Shown: positions 39,763-48,029 of the stretch, in pieces
Position numbering within the stretch: the stretch's first letter is position 1
Layout: each line of letters begins with the position of its first letter
Assembly: GCA_963613665.1 (NCBI GenBank)
Contig: CAVEAL010000006.1
Location: 47,309 to 111,308 of the forward strand
Origin: F23-B02 sp963613665
GTDB lineage: Bacteria; Bacillota; Clostridia; Oscillospirales; Oscillospiraceae
DNA length: 64,000 nt
Direction: 5' to 3'
The notes under the pieces: generated by a model
The model's input: only the letters and a program-made list of their open reading frames with translations
Told to the model about the DNA's origin: nothing
The model's database searches: none
Program-made: the position numbers and the translations under genes

Positions 39763-39800
39763 AAAGGGTCTGTACGTTTTTACCGTGCAGACCCTTTCTT
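39763..39800 (+). terminator. Intrinsic terminator after ireB
   Basis: 14-base-pair stem AAAGGGTCTGTACG / CGTGCAGACCCTTT (one G-U) with T-rich tail. Confidence 0.88.
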
Positions 39801-39820
39801 TAAAAATCAGCGCGATTTTA

Positions 39821-39848
39821 TTGACAAATGTTCGAAAATAGTATAAAT
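39821..39848 (+). promoter_or_regulatory. Sigma-A-like promoter for the large secreted protein
   Basis: TTGACA, 16-base spacer, ATAAAT overlapping TATAAA; start codon about 45 bases on. Confidence 0.6.
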
Positions 39849-39892
39849 TATTTGCGTTAAATTTGGGGTCTTAACAGAAAAGGAGAAAAGCC

Positions 39893-42139
39893 ATGAACAG
39901 AAAACTCATAAGCATTCTTCTGGTCATCGTCATGATAGTGGGGCTCTTCCCCGCCGCGGTGATGGCCGAAGATACCACGGCATCCGAAGCTCCGTATGAA
40001 GCCGGTCCCGCAGGCGACGAAAACGTTGCCGTCATGGTCTACGGCAAGAGCGTTTCGGATATCGTCTGCACCGGCAATTATTCACTCGACAGCTTCTCGG
40101 ACAAGCTAAAGGCTGAGCTTCAGGGCTGGCTTGCAAACGAAAAGCTGCCCGAGGTCGAGATGTATCTTGTAAACAGCGAGGGTCAGGGCTATAAGCTCAC
40201 GCAGGAGGGCAAGCCTGAAAACGCAGCGTTTCTGTCGTCGTTCAAGGTCGATGCAAGCGGTCTTGCAGGTTGGCTCGAATACTTCGCCGATGCCGTTGAG
40301 TCTGTATTCGGCTGGCTTGTAAGCGGTGTTGACACCGTTGGCCAGTTTTACAGAATATACGGCGCGACGAACGTACCCGAGGGCGACTACACGCTCAAGA
40401 TACTCAAGATAAGCGGCGACGGCTACAAGCTCTGGCGTCCGGAGAGCGGAGATATCTCGGTGCATGTCGGTGATGACAGCGTAAACTACGTCGGATACGA
40501 GGCTCCCCTCGGCGACTACAGTCTTGATTTTTGGGGCTGGGATCTTGCTACGCTGAAGCTCAGCATGCCCGGCGTATTCCTCAAGGCCGAGGACCCCGGC
40601 ATAAGCTTCACCTCCGCCAACTACGGCGGACAGGCCGTGCCCGATGCCGAGTTTGTGCTCGTAAACCGCGACGAGGTCGAAAGAATCGTAAAAGCCGCTG
40701 CCGTTATGGGTGAAAACACATTTACCAACGCAATGGAGAAGATCGGCTCCGACGGCTTTACCTGGAATGAGCTGAGCATCCTCAACAAGGAGCTGCTCGA
40801 ATGGGACAGCGAAAATCAGCAGATAACGCTCAATAAGGAAAACGCACGCAAGCTTCTGGGCACATACTGGGCGCTGGTCGAGGCTTCGGCAAAGGAGCCG
40901 ATAACCGACTTCCTCAACGATGAGCCGTATATCCATCTGCCGGCAATACTTCTTGCCACATCCGATGAAAACGGCATAGTCCGTTTCACCGAGGACAGCA
41001 ACGTGACGCTCATCTGGTCGATGCAGATACTCCTCAAGCTCGGCAATGTCGTCATCGACGAGATTCAGGATGCAGAGCTGCTTGACGGCGTGTTTGAAAA
41101 CAAAAGCACCGAGGCGCTCGTCAATTTCACGATCATAGCGGCAAAGTATCTGCTTCAGAAGGGGCTGGATTATTCCGAGAAGCCTGATTTTGCCGAATTC
41201 ATAAACGACTGGATCTACCCTGTGCTGCAGAACGACAACGTGATGCAGTACGCCAAGGATCTGCTTAAAGATAAGGCAAGCGAGTACGAGGACGTTATAA
41301 ACATGCTCCCCTCGCATGCGATACTCACGCCGAAGATGCCGTCCGGCAGCTACATTCTGTTCCAGTCCGAGGCTCCCTACGGCTATGTGCGCAGCCCGCT
41401 GTTTTACACGGTGCAGCTTAACTGGGATACAAGCGGTCAGGATATAAGCAAGTGGTGCTTTGCAAGCGTCGGAAACTGCGGCATTGTCCTCCCCTACTAC
41501 GCCGAAGACTGCTACACTTATCTCAGGGAATTTGATCTTGCAAAGTCTGTAGACGGCATTCTTGACAACATAAGCGGCGGAAGGCTCGACAGCTTCATTC
41601 AGGACATGCTCAATGATGACACCGATGTGACTGCCGCAGCCATCGCATATCAGAGCTACTACATCTACTGGTACATGGGCGGCAAGCTGGTATACGGCTC
41701 TCAGGAGGAGCTTGCTGCTGCTCTGACGGAGTATCTTTACTCCTACGGCCGCACGGCGCAGAACATGATGATATTTGCAAACAAGGTCATGAAGGACTCA
41801 AAGAGCGTTGTAACCGGCACTATCGACGAGAGCTGGACCTTCTACAGCGTCTCGACGAGCGCGAGGACAAATGCGGCTCTGACCGTTCAGGCGGCCATCA
41901 AGGGCATTGCCGACAGCATCGACACCTCCGGCAGCGAAGCTCTCGGCAAGGTGCAGCAGGGTCTTAACGATCTCGCCGATAAGATCGACACCGAAAACCA
42001 CATTGCCGACAAGGCAGATGAGTTCATCACGAAGGTCGAGGACAGCGTTGCGGACGCTGCGTCAAAGCTCGGTACCTCCGCACTCAAGACCGGCATAAAG
42101 ATGGCCAAGGGGTTCATCAGCTGGATGTCAAAGAAATAA
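39893..42139 (+). CDS. Large secreted protein of unknown function
   Basis: A 748-residue protein with a clear signal peptide (MNRKLISILLVIVMIVGL, cleavage after AVMA at about 25). The mature part is acidic with long helical-looking stretches. A segment GISFTSANYGGQAVPDAEFVLVN resembles the start of a SpaA-type (pilin/prealbumin-like) beta domain, and a second beta-like part TPKMPSGSYILFQSEAPYGY is similar in style. Two hydrophobic stretches near 125-150 are too polar to be sure helices. There is no LPxTG sorting signal or lipobox, so it is probably released or held by partners. Preceded by AAGGAG and followed by a terminator; single-gene unit. Confidence 0.75.
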   Translation: MNRKLISILLVIVMIVGLFPAAVMAEDTTASEAPYEAGPAGDENVAVMVYGKSVSDIVCTGNYSLDSFSDKLKAELQGWLANEKLPEVEMYLVNSEGQGYKLTQEGKPENAAFLSSFKVDASGLAGWLEYFADAVESVFGWLVSGVDTVGQFYRIYGATNVPEGDYTLKILKISGDGYKLWRPESGDISVHVGDDSVNYVGYEAPLGDYSLDFWGWDLATLKLSMPGVFLKAEDPGISFTSANYGGQAVPDAEFVLVNRDEVERIVKAAAVMGENTFTNAMEKIGSDGFTWNELSILNKELLEWDSENQQITLNKENARKLLGTYWALVEASAKEPITDFLNDEPYIHLPAILLATSDENGIVRFTEDSNVTLIWSMQILLKLGNVVIDEIQDAELLDGVFENKSTEALVNFTIIAAKYLLQKGLDYSEKPDFAEFINDWIYPVLQNDNVMQYAKDLLKDKASEYEDVINMLPSHAILTPKMPSGSYILFQSEAPYGYVRSPLFYTVQLNWDTSGQDISKWCFASVGNCGIVLPYYAEDCYTYLREFDLAKSVDGILDNISGGRLDSFIQDMLNDDTDVTAAAIAYQSYYIYWYMGGKLVYGSQEELAAALTEYLYSYGRTAQNMMIFANKVMKDSKSVVTGTIDESWTFYSVSTSARTNAALTVQAAIKGIADSIDTSGSEALGKVQQGLNDLADKIDTENHIADKADEFITKVEDSVADAASKLGTSALKTGIKMAKGFISWMSKK

Positions 42140-42168
42140 CATCGGGACAGAGCGAGGCTCTGTAAAAC

Positions 42169-42222
42169 AAAAAAACGGCTTTAGTAAAGAGTGATATCCA
42201 CCTTTGTAAAGCCGTTTTTTTG
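42169..42222 (+). terminator. Intrinsic terminator after the secreted protein
   Basis: 13-base-pair stem AAAAACGGCTTTA / TAAAGCCGTTTTT with a 23-base loop and a seven-T tail. Confidence 0.85.
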
Positions 42223-42301
42223 CTTTATTTCATACATTTTTGCGAATTTGTAATTATTTTGGACTTTCTTGGTCAAAAAGCTGTTTTTGACTTTTATTGC
42301 C

Positions 42302-42330
42302 TTGATTTTAACGCATTTGCCAGTTATAAT
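42302..42330 (+). promoter_or_regulatory. Sigma-A-like promoter for the SCP2-like gene
   Basis: TTGATT, exact 17-base spacer, TATAAT, then about 55 bases of leader. Confidence 0.75.
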
Positions 42331-42387
42331 ATAGACGCTTTTTTAGCCGCGCTCCAGAGAGTGCGCAATAGTATAGGAGGAATAATC

Positions 42388-42795
42388 ATGGCAAAAGCTG
42401 TTAACCAGGAATGGTTCGAGAAACTGTGCGCAGACGTTCTGCCCAAGTTCTCCGAGAAGAAGACCGGCAAGCTCAATACCTTTACCTACACCGAGATATG
42501 GACCGAGAATCCCGACGGCAGCACCTTCTGGTTCTACGTTGACGTTAAGGATAACGTCTGCGTCGAGCACAAGTGCGGCACCGGCGAGGCCAGCGCTCCC
42601 GATGCAAGCTTCACCGTTATCGGACCTTACGAGAACTTCGCAAAGGTCATCACCGGCGAGTGGGACTCCAAGACTCCTCTCATGAAGGGCAAGTTCAAGC
42701 TCAAGGGCAACCTGCTTGCAGCAGTCGCTCACCTGGGCGTATACGAGAGCCTCATCGACTCCAAGAAGGCAGTTGACTGGGACTACGGCGTGTGA
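42388..42795 (+). CDS. SCP2-like (sterol carrier fold) small protein
   Basis: A 135-residue soluble protein. The pattern FTYTEIWTENPDGSTFWFYVDV, the Gly/Ser turn, ASFTVIGPYENFAKVITGEWD and LMKGKFKLKGNLLAAVAHL matches an SCP2 domain, in which a final amphipathic helix and the MKGKFKLKGN strand form a lipid-binding tunnel. Ligand unknown. Codons are strongly C-ending, suggesting high expression. AGGAGG lies seven bases before the ATG at 42388. Two small paralogous proteins follow on the other strand. Confidence 0.75.
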   Translation: MAKAVNQEWFEKLCADVLPKFSEKKTGKLNTFTYTEIWTENPDGSTFWFYVDVKDNVCVEHKCGTGEASAPDASFTVIGPYENFAKVITGEWDSKTPLMKGKFKLKGNLLAAVAHLGVYESLIDSKKAVDWDYGV

Positions 42796-42804
42796 TTTAA
42801 CATA

Positions 42805-42838
42805 AAAATTCCGAGGTCATCACCTCGGAATTTTTTCT
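42805..42838. terminator. Bidirectional intrinsic terminator
   Basis: Stem AAAATTCCGAGGT / ACCTCGGAATTTT, loop CATC, T-runs on both strands. Confidence 0.92.
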
Positions 42839-43050
42839 TACAGTTTAGCCTTCAGCGCGGCTTCGATCGCCGCGATCTTATCCGCCGGAACAAGTCTTTT
42901 TTCGACTATCAGATCAAATATCTCGCCGCATTTTTTCTTGTAAAACAGCTTCATCGGGTACTTTAAAAGGTTGGGCGCGTACTGTTCGCACAGCTCCTGC
43001 CCTCCGTAGACCTCAAAGAAGTCCTTTACCGTTATGCTTCTGGCATCCAT
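42838..43050 (-). CDS. Small protein, paralogue of the gene at 43120-43353
   Basis: A 70-residue basic protein starting at the ATG 43050 after GAGGAGGAAGG. It shares a plan with its neighbour: VKDFFEVYGGQEL.. versus GKQFLEDYNGKELF.., a central aromatic/basic turn (KLFYKKK versus PFHKKQA) and a C-terminal helix ending in an Ala/Lys-rich stretch (AAIEAALKAKL versus ADALIAKFNELYG). No cysteines, signal peptide or membrane helix. The family is not recognised; a compact helical binding domain is likely. Confidence 0.65.
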   Translation of the reverse strand: MDARSITVKDFFEVYGGQELCEQYAPNLLKYPMKLFYKKKCGEIFDLIVEKRLVPADKIAAIEAALKAKL

Positions 43051-43074
43051 AGCCCTTCCTCCTCGATCATATTT

Positions 43075-43103
43075 CAAAAACAGCCCTGCCGAAAGGCAGG
43101 GCT
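43075..43103 (-). terminator. Intrinsic terminator between the two small paralogues
   Basis: Nine-base-pair stem AGCCCTGCC / GGCAGGGCT with a GAAA loop; on the minus strand followed by G and five T. Confidence 0.85.
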
Positions 43104-43119
43104 ATTTTTATAGCTATAA

Positions 43120-43353
43120 TTATTTATCGCCGTACAGCTCATTGAACTTGGCAATGAGCGCATCGGCTGCGGCCTGATCGCAGTAGCCCTTACCCAGAAC
43201 GTAGCCGACGACGTCCTTCGCCTGCTTTTTGTGGAAAGGAATATATGCTATGCTGGGCATCTTGCCGATGACGGGAATGAACTCCTTGAAGAGTTCTTTG
43301 CCGTTGTAATCCTCCAGAAACTGCTTGCCGGTCACTTCATCAAACTTAGGCAT
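43120..43353 (-). CDS. Small protein, paralogue of the gene at 42838-43050
   Basis: A 77-residue protein with AAAAGGAG before the ATG. Sequence plan: GKQFLEDYNGKELFKEF, a Pro/Met turn (KMPSIAYIPFH), KKQAKDVVGYVLGKGYCDQ, and an Ala-rich C-terminal helix. It shares order and spacing with the next gene downstream, but is separated from it by a strong terminator, so the two are unequal in expression. Function unknown. Confidence 0.65.
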   Translation of the reverse strand: MPKFDEVTGKQFLEDYNGKELFKEFIPVIGKMPSIAYIPFHKKQAKDVVGYVLGKGYCDQAAADALIAKFNELYGDK

Positions 43354-43415
43354 AATGTAATTCTCCTTTTCTTTTATACGCGGGCCTTCCCTGTGTCCGC
43401 TTTGATGATATGACT

Positions 43416-43445
43416 ATGTTACAACATGTATGACTTGCTTGTCAA
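43416..43445 (-). promoter_or_regulatory. Possible promoter for the small paralogues
   Basis: On the minus strand TTGACA, 18-base spacer, TAACAT, about 60 bases before the start at 43353. Confidence 0.45.
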
Positions 43446-43510
43446 GAGTGTGAACGACTTGACAAACAATTTCGACATTTTGAACAAATTATAGCTCGAA
43501 ACTTTTTGCA

Positions 43511-44098
43511 CTATTTTTTCGCGTGGAAGTCTCCCTCGGTTCCGCTGATAAGCCGGGTGATATTGCCGCGATGCATAAAAACGACGAGCGCTGCGGAAAA
43601 AATGCACATGAAAAGCATTGGTTTTCCCGCATCTGTGAGCGCTGCGGCTATCGGCAGCGAAACCGCGGCGCACATCGAGCCGAGCGACACCTTACGCGTT
43701 GAAAGGCTCACGGCAAAAAATACGGCCATGATAGCGGCAAACACCAGGGGGCCCGTCATGATGCCGAGCGCGGCGCCTACCGATACGCCCTTGCCGCCGC
43801 GAAACGAAAAATATACAGGAAAGCAGTGACCAACTATGCAGGCCGCTCCTGCGAGTGCCTCGCCCGTTTGGCCTGCTAAATGCAGACCTATGAGCATCGC
43901 CGCAGCGGTCTTCAGCGCATCGAGGGCAAACGTTTCAATACCTGCCTTCATGCCGTAGACGCGAGCCATGTTCGTCGCGCCCGCATTGCCGCTGCCTTTT
44001 TCGCGCACGTCACCGCCGTACACACGCTTTGACAGCGGAATGGAGGCGCAGAACGAGCCCAAAAGATATGCAATAAGCACGATAATAATATATTTCAT
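43511..44098 (-). CDS. plsY: Acyl-phosphate--glycerol-3-phosphate acyltransferase PlsY
   Basis: Membrane enzyme that transfers an acyl group from acyl-phosphate to glycerol-3-phosphate, the first step of phospholipid synthesis in Gram-positives. The 195-residue protein has five membrane segments and the three PlsY motifs: GSGNAGATNMAR, GHCFPVYFSFRGGKGV, and a C-terminal HRGNITRLISGTE region. ATG 44098 is preferred over 44113 because GAGG lies just before it. Confidence 0.95.
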   Translation of the reverse strand: MKYIIIVLIAYLLGSFCASIPLSKRVYGGDVREKGSGNAGATNMARVYGMKAGIETFALDALKTAAAMLIGLHLAGQTGEALAGAACIVGHCFPVYFSFRGGKGVSVGAALGIMTGPLVFAAIMAVFFAVSLSTRKVSLGSMCAAVSLPIAAALTDAGKPMLFMCIFSAALVVFMHRGNITRLISGTEGDFHAKK

Positions 44099-44133
44099 TG
44101 CCGTAGACCTCATGTTTCAAAAATTTTAAGTAT

Positions 44134-44161
44134 ATTATATCAACATTTTTAAGTATTTCAA
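44134..44161 (-). promoter_or_regulatory. Sigma-A-like promoter for plsY
   Basis: On the minus strand TTGAAA, 16-base spacer, TATAAT. Confidence 0.7.
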
Positions 44162-44164
44162 TAG

Positions 44165-44195
44165 TAAAAATGCACAGTCCGAGACCGTGCATTTT
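44165..44195 (-). terminator. Intrinsic terminator after the HMA-DsbD_2-like gene
   Basis: 13-base-pair stem AAAATGCACAGTC / GACCGTGCATTTT, loop CGA, T-run on the minus strand; partly overlaps the upstream edge of the plsY promoter. Confidence 0.85.
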
Positions 44196-44204
44196 GTGAA
44201 TATC

Positions 44205-45164
44205 TTATAACAGGCCGGACATTTGCAGACCTCCGATGAGCATCTTTATGCCGAAGGCCGTAACGAGGACGGCGCTGAGCTTTATCATATACTTCATGTA
44301 TTTACGCGGCATCAGCGAGCCTGCAGAGCCGAACAGCAGCATGAGCGGCACGGTTCCGGCGGCAAAGGCCAGCATGACGAGCGCTCCTCTTCCGGCGCTG
44401 CCGCCGGACATCGCAAACAGCCACATGGCGTACATCGAGCCGCAGGGCATTACGCCGGTCAGAAGTCCGACAATAAGCGGACGCGAGGCAGAGCTGCGGC
44501 GCACGTTCGATGCCGCAGAGCAGTAGGAGCTCTGCTGCGGAGAAAGTGAACGCAGTCCCGGCAGCAGTCCCCACATGTTGATGCCCAAAAGCGCTACGAG
44601 AATGCCGATCATCGTGAAGGCTATGCTTTTTGTCTGCATTGTGTAGCTTATGACGGTTCCGAGTGCGCCGAACACCGCACCCATGGCGGTATATGACACG
44701 AGCCTGCCGGTGTTATACCCCGCTGCCGCTCTGACCGGCGACAAGGCACTGCCTGTCTGGCTGAGCATTATGCCGCCGCACATGGCGATGCAGTGCGTAC
44801 CCGTGAGAAGTCCGATGAGAAATATGTAGCCGAGCGGCGCGCCGTCATAGGCCTCGGGCACAACATTCAGCTTCAGGTTCATGAGAAGCCAAACGAGGAA
44901 TACCGTGAGCGCCGCGCATATTATGTCAACCAAATACTCGTTTTTTCCCTTTTCGCCGGTCTCGTATCCGGCGGCTTCTATACTGCGGCAGAGCGCCGGT
45001 ATGTCCGTCAGTTCCGGGTCGTATGAAACAACGGCAAGGCCTTTGAAATAGCTGACCTTTGCGGATACTGCGCCTCGCACCGACATGAGTGCCGCCTCGA
45101 CGGCATCAGTGCAGGCGCGGCAGATCACGCCGCGAACTTTTATCTCGGTCTCGCAGGTTTTCAT
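44205..45164 (-). CDS. HMA domain fused to a DsbD_2/UreH-like membrane protein
   Basis: A 319-residue protein. Residues 1-70 form a heavy-metal-associated domain (TEIKVRGVICRACTDAVEAAL: C-x2-C metal site). Then come about six membrane helices of the cytochrome-c-biogenesis/urease-accessory type (DsbD_2, also called sulfite exporter TauE/SafE-like): GLLTGTHCIAMCGGIML and GLLTGVMPCGSMYAMWLF carry the paired Cys/His and Pro-Cys of this family. Such proteins are linked to copper or nickel handling at the membrane. Translation is coupled to the upstream gene by a four-base overlap (ATGA). A copper-related role is inferred from the HMA domain and its neighbour. Confidence 0.8.
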   Translation of the reverse strand: MKTCETEIKVRGVICRACTDAVEAALMSVRGAVSAKVSYFKGLAVVSYDPELTDIPALCRSIEAAGYETGEKGKNEYLVDIICAALTVFLVWLLMNLKLNVVPEAYDGAPLGYIFLIGLLTGTHCIAMCGGIMLSQTGSALSPVRAAAGYNTGRLVSYTAMGAVFGALGTVISYTMQTKSIAFTMIGILVALLGINMWGLLPGLRSLSPQQSSYCSAASNVRRSSASRPLIVGLLTGVMPCGSMYAMWLFAMSGGSAGRGALVMLAFAAGTVPLMLLFGSAGSLMPRKYMKYMIKLSAVLVTAFGIKMLIGGLQMSGLL

Positions 45165-46321
45165 TTTTCGCCGACCTCCCCTCTCAAAAGCAGCGTGAAC
45201 ACGGCGGTCATTCCAAGCGCCGACGCAATGGACGACAGCGCGTGAGGAAGCGCGGCAGTACCGAGCCCGGATATCTTGCTTTGCAGGACGGTGTCCTTCC
45301 CTGCCCGAACGACGCTTACACGCACTTTGCCCGTGCGCAGAAGCGTGCCGCACAGGACGGTATCTCCCCTGCGCTTTTCGGACAGCTCCTCTGCGCCGGT
45401 TACGGCCGATTCGTCGACCATGCCATCACCGGAAACTATCTCACCGTCGGCGGCAATGCGCTCGCCGGGCAGTACGATAAGTATATCTCCTGCACGCAGC
45501 TCGTCGCTGCTTATTTCCGCTTCTTCGCCGCCGCGCAGGATGCGTGCTGTTTTCGGCTGCATATGCGAGAGCCTGCGCGCCGCCGCTCCAAGGGCGTAAA
45601 CGGCGCTGCTTTCCGCCAGGCGGACGGCAAGCAGCAGTACCGTCGCCGCAGTCAGCAGCAGGAAGTTCGCTTTTCCGGCTGCGCACAGGACATACAGCGC
45701 CGTTAATAAAAGCGCTGCCGCAATATCTGGGCTGAATACCTTTTTTCTTATCGCCCTGAGCGATGCACCGAAAAAATAAACGCCGCCAAACAGTGTCAGT
45801 GCCCCGAAAACAATGCGCGCGGCATGAGAGATATCCCACAGCTGCGGCAGAGAAAAGAACAGGGCTGCAAAAATACCGCGTGCAAGCCCTGCCTGTGCTG
45901 CCCTGCCCGTACTTTCGGCATCGGATCTTTTAAGCTCGATGCCGTCGCTCCGACCGAGTGCACGGCTTATATAATTCTCGTCTATGCCCAGCGGCCAGAG
46001 CAGCGCAGTAACGGTTCCTCTCTGCACGTCACATTCGATCCGCTCCGCGCAGCCGAGTGAACCGATCGTCTCTGCCGCCGCACTGACGTCTTCGCATTTA
46101 ACGGTAAGCGTATCCGCCGGCACAGCGTAGCCTGCGTTCCTTATGCAGCGCGCGATGGCCGCAATGTCTGTCACGGCTGCGTCATAGCCTATCTCCGCCC
46201 TGCCTTCTGCATAGCTCACCCGAGCCGATATAACGCCGCTCTGGGCGCTCAGGGCGCGGCTGAGGCGCCTTACGCACGCGGCACAGTCTATTCCGTTTAT
46301 CTTCAGCGAAATTTCAGTCAT
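45161..46321 (-). CDS. Incomplete P1B-ATPase-like protein: HMA, membrane helices and actuator domain only
   Basis: A 386-residue protein equal to the front half of a copper ATPase. HMA domain with NGIDCAACVRRL (C13, C16), a second degenerate HMA-like part (70-140), four membrane helices (about 148-235), and an actuator domain (about 250-345; AGDILIVLPGERIAADGEI) in which the TGES loop reads TGAE (308-311). The protein then ends after one more hydrophobic stretch; the CPC helix, DKTGTLT and nucleotide domains are absent. The frame is clean and the next gene starts within its stop, so it is not an obvious frameshift. It may form a metal-binding unit with the HMA-DsbD_2 protein. GTG at 46348 is an alternative start; no good ribosome site at either. 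Confidence 0.75.
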   Translation of the reverse strand: MTEISLKINGIDCAACVRRLSRALSAQSGVISARVSYAEGRAEIGYDAAVTDIAAIARCIRNAGYAVPADTLTVKCEDVSAAAETIGSLGCAERIECDVQRGTVTALLWPLGIDENYISRALGRSDGIELKRSDAESTGRAAQAGLARGIFAALFFSLPQLWDISHAARIVFGALTLFGGVYFFGASLRAIRKKVFSPDIAAALLLTALYVLCAAGKANFLLLTAATVLLLAVRLAESSAVYALGAAARRLSHMQPKTARILRGGEEAEISSDELRAGDILIVLPGERIAADGEIVSGDGMVDESAVTGAEELSEKRRGDTVLCGTLLRTGKVRVSVVRAGKDTVLQSKISGLGTAALPHALSSIASALGMTAVFTLLLRGEVGEK

Positions 46322-46373
46322 GGCACACAACCCGTTTTTACTGACCACTTGGTAAAATTAATATATCACTTCT

Positions 46374-47039
46374 TTACACTTTCGTCAAGCCGATAACAAG
46401 CAAAGTGTCTCCGATGACGCGGAACCTGACCTCCATGCCGTCATACTCCATGCCGTAAACGCGTTCCGGATCGTCATGATAGCGCGGGCGCGGGTCGTTT
46501 GCGAGAACCTCGGCAAGACCGCCGGGCAGCTCCTCCACCCCGTCTGTGAGTTCAATGCGGAGCTTTGCAAAGCCTGCGGTATCGGTAAAGCCGCCCGCTG
46601 CATCCGGATGTGAATCTGCGTAGGCAACATAGGGCTTAATATCGAATATGGGCGTTCCGTCCATGAGATCGGCTCCGCGGACATGCAGCACGGGGCCTCG
46701 GTCCGTGCTGAGCTCAATGCGCTCAAGCTCTACCGAGGACAGGCCTATGGGGTTCGGCCGGAACGGCGAGCGCGTTGCAAATACGCCCATGCGCACATTT
46801 CCTCCGAGGCGCGGCGGACGCACCGTAGGCGACCATCGGTCTCTCTCCGACTCCGAGAAGCACCATATCAGCCATATATGCGAAAAGCCCTCCAGACCGC
46901 GCACGGCATCAGCGCAGCGGTATTCCGGCTCAAAGACTATCTCGCCCTTTACCGAGGCCGCAACGCCGCTCTGACGCGGGATGCCGAACTTTGTCTTGAA
47001 CGGCGTATGTATTCGCGCTATTATCTTCATTTCAGGCAT
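46374..47039 (-). CDS. trmO: tRNA (t6A37) N6-methyltransferase TrmO (TsaA-like)
   Basis: SAM-dependent methylation of t6A37 in some tRNAs that read ACY codons. The 221-residue protein has the YaeB/TrmO beta-barrel: IARIHTPFKTKFGIPRQSG, HIWLIWCFSES, VGVFATRSP-like GVFATRSPFRPNPIGLS, and DGTPIFDIKPYVAYADS, then the C-terminal TrmO_C-like part. CAGGAG lies eleven bases before the ATG. It is upstream of the incomplete ATPase by 52 bases and may be cotranscribed. Confidence 0.93.
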   Translation of the reverse strand: MPEMKIIARIHTPFKTKFGIPRQSGVAASVKGEIVFEPEYRCADAVRGLEGFSHIWLIWCFSESERDRWSPTVRPPRLGGNVRMGVFATRSPFRPNPIGLSSVELERIELSTDRGPVLHVRGADLMDGTPIFDIKPYVAYADSHPDAAGGFTDTAGFAKLRIELTDGVEELPGGLAEVLANDPRPRYHDDPERVYGMEYDGMEVRFRVIGDTLLVIGLTKV

Positions 47040-47056
47040 AATAACATCCGCTCCTG

Positions 47057-47085
47057 TTGATTTTTTCCGATTAATATTATATTAT
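47057..47085 (+). promoter_or_regulatory. Sigma-A-like promoter for the ABC exporter genes
   Basis: TTGATT, 17-base spacer, TATTAT. Overlaps the divergent trmO promoter. Confidence 0.6.
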
Positions 47086-47108
47086 ATAGTTAATAAACTA
47101 AAAGTCAA
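47081..47108 (-). promoter_or_regulatory. Sigma-A-like promoter for trmO and following genes
   Basis: On the minus strand TTGACT, 16-base spacer, TATAAT. Confidence 0.65.
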
Positions 47109-47128
47109 TTCACGCGGAGGCGAATTAT

Positions 47129-48028
47129 TTGAATTACGTTCTGCAAACGGAAAACCTGACAAAGCAGTTCGGCGACAGAACGGCCGTAAAAAATGTCAGT
47201 ATGCAGATAAAAAAGGGCGATATCTACGGTTTTATCGGCAAAAACGGCGCAGGCAAGACCACGCTCATGCGGCTTGTTCTGGGCGCTGCCATGCCCACGG
47301 GCGGCAGTATAAAGCTGTTTGACGGGCGCGAGAGCGAAAGCGAGGCGCGGCACCGCATCGGAGCTCTGCTTGAGTATCCCTGCATATACAAAAACTGCAC
47401 GGCGCTTGAAAATCTGCGCCGCTTTTCGATACTGACCGGCAGCGGCGGCGAAGATGAGCTCGAGGATATACTGGAGCTTGTCGGCCTCGGAAACACCGGC
47501 AGAAAAAAGGCCGGGCAGTTTTCCCTCGGCATGAAGCAGCGTCTCGGCATAGGCATTGCCCTGCTCGGACATCCCGATTTTCTCGTGCTCGACGAGCCTA
47601 TAAACGGCCTCGACCCTGCCGGTATCAAGGAGATACGCGACGTTATACTTACGCTCAATCAGAAAAAGGGTGTTACCTTTCTCATATCCAGCCACCTGCT
47701 CGATGAGCTTTCAAAGATCGTCACGACCTACGGCATCATAAATAACGGTGTCCTCGCCGAGCAGATATCCGCAAAGGAGCTTGAGAAGCGCTGCCGCCAC
47801 CATTTGAAGCTGAGAGTTGACAATGTTCCAAGGGCACAGGCTCTTTTATCGTGCATAGTCAGACCCGAGTCCGTCAGGCTCGGCGACGGATGCATCTACC
47901 TGTACGAGCTTCTCGATCAGAGCGACAGAATAAACCGGCTGCTTGTGCGTCACGGGATAATGGTCAGCGAGCTTGCGGTGCAGACTACGGGGCTTGAGGA
48001 TTACTTTCTTGAAAGGATGGGCAAGTGA
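47129..48028 (+). CDS. ABC transporter ATP-binding protein (BcrA-like)
   Basis: A 299-residue ATPase with Walker A (GKNGAGKTT, about 37-45), a SLGMKQRLG signature, Walker B (FLVLDEP) and the switch His in SSHLLDEL; the last 80 residues form an accessory domain. Similar to bacitracin/lantibiotic-type exporters (BcrA). It starts at a TTG (47129) after GGAGGCG; no ATG is near. The permease follows one base after. Substrate unknown; no regulator, two-component system or peptide gene lies next to it. Confidence 0.9.
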   Translation: MNYVLQTENLTKQFGDRTAVKNVSMQIKKGDIYGFIGKNGAGKTTLMRLVLGAAMPTGGSIKLFDGRESESEARHRIGALLEYPCIYKNCTALENLRRFSILTGSGGEDELEDILELVGLGNTGRKKAGQFSLGMKQRLGIGIALLGHPDFLVLDEPINGLDPAGIKEIRDVILTLNQKKGVTFLISSHLLDELSKIVTTYGIINNGVLAEQISAKELEKRCRHHLKLRVDNVPRAQALLSCIVRPESVRLGDGCIYLYELLDQSDRINRLLVRHGIMVSELAVQTTGLEDYFLERMGK

Positions 48029-48029
48029 T

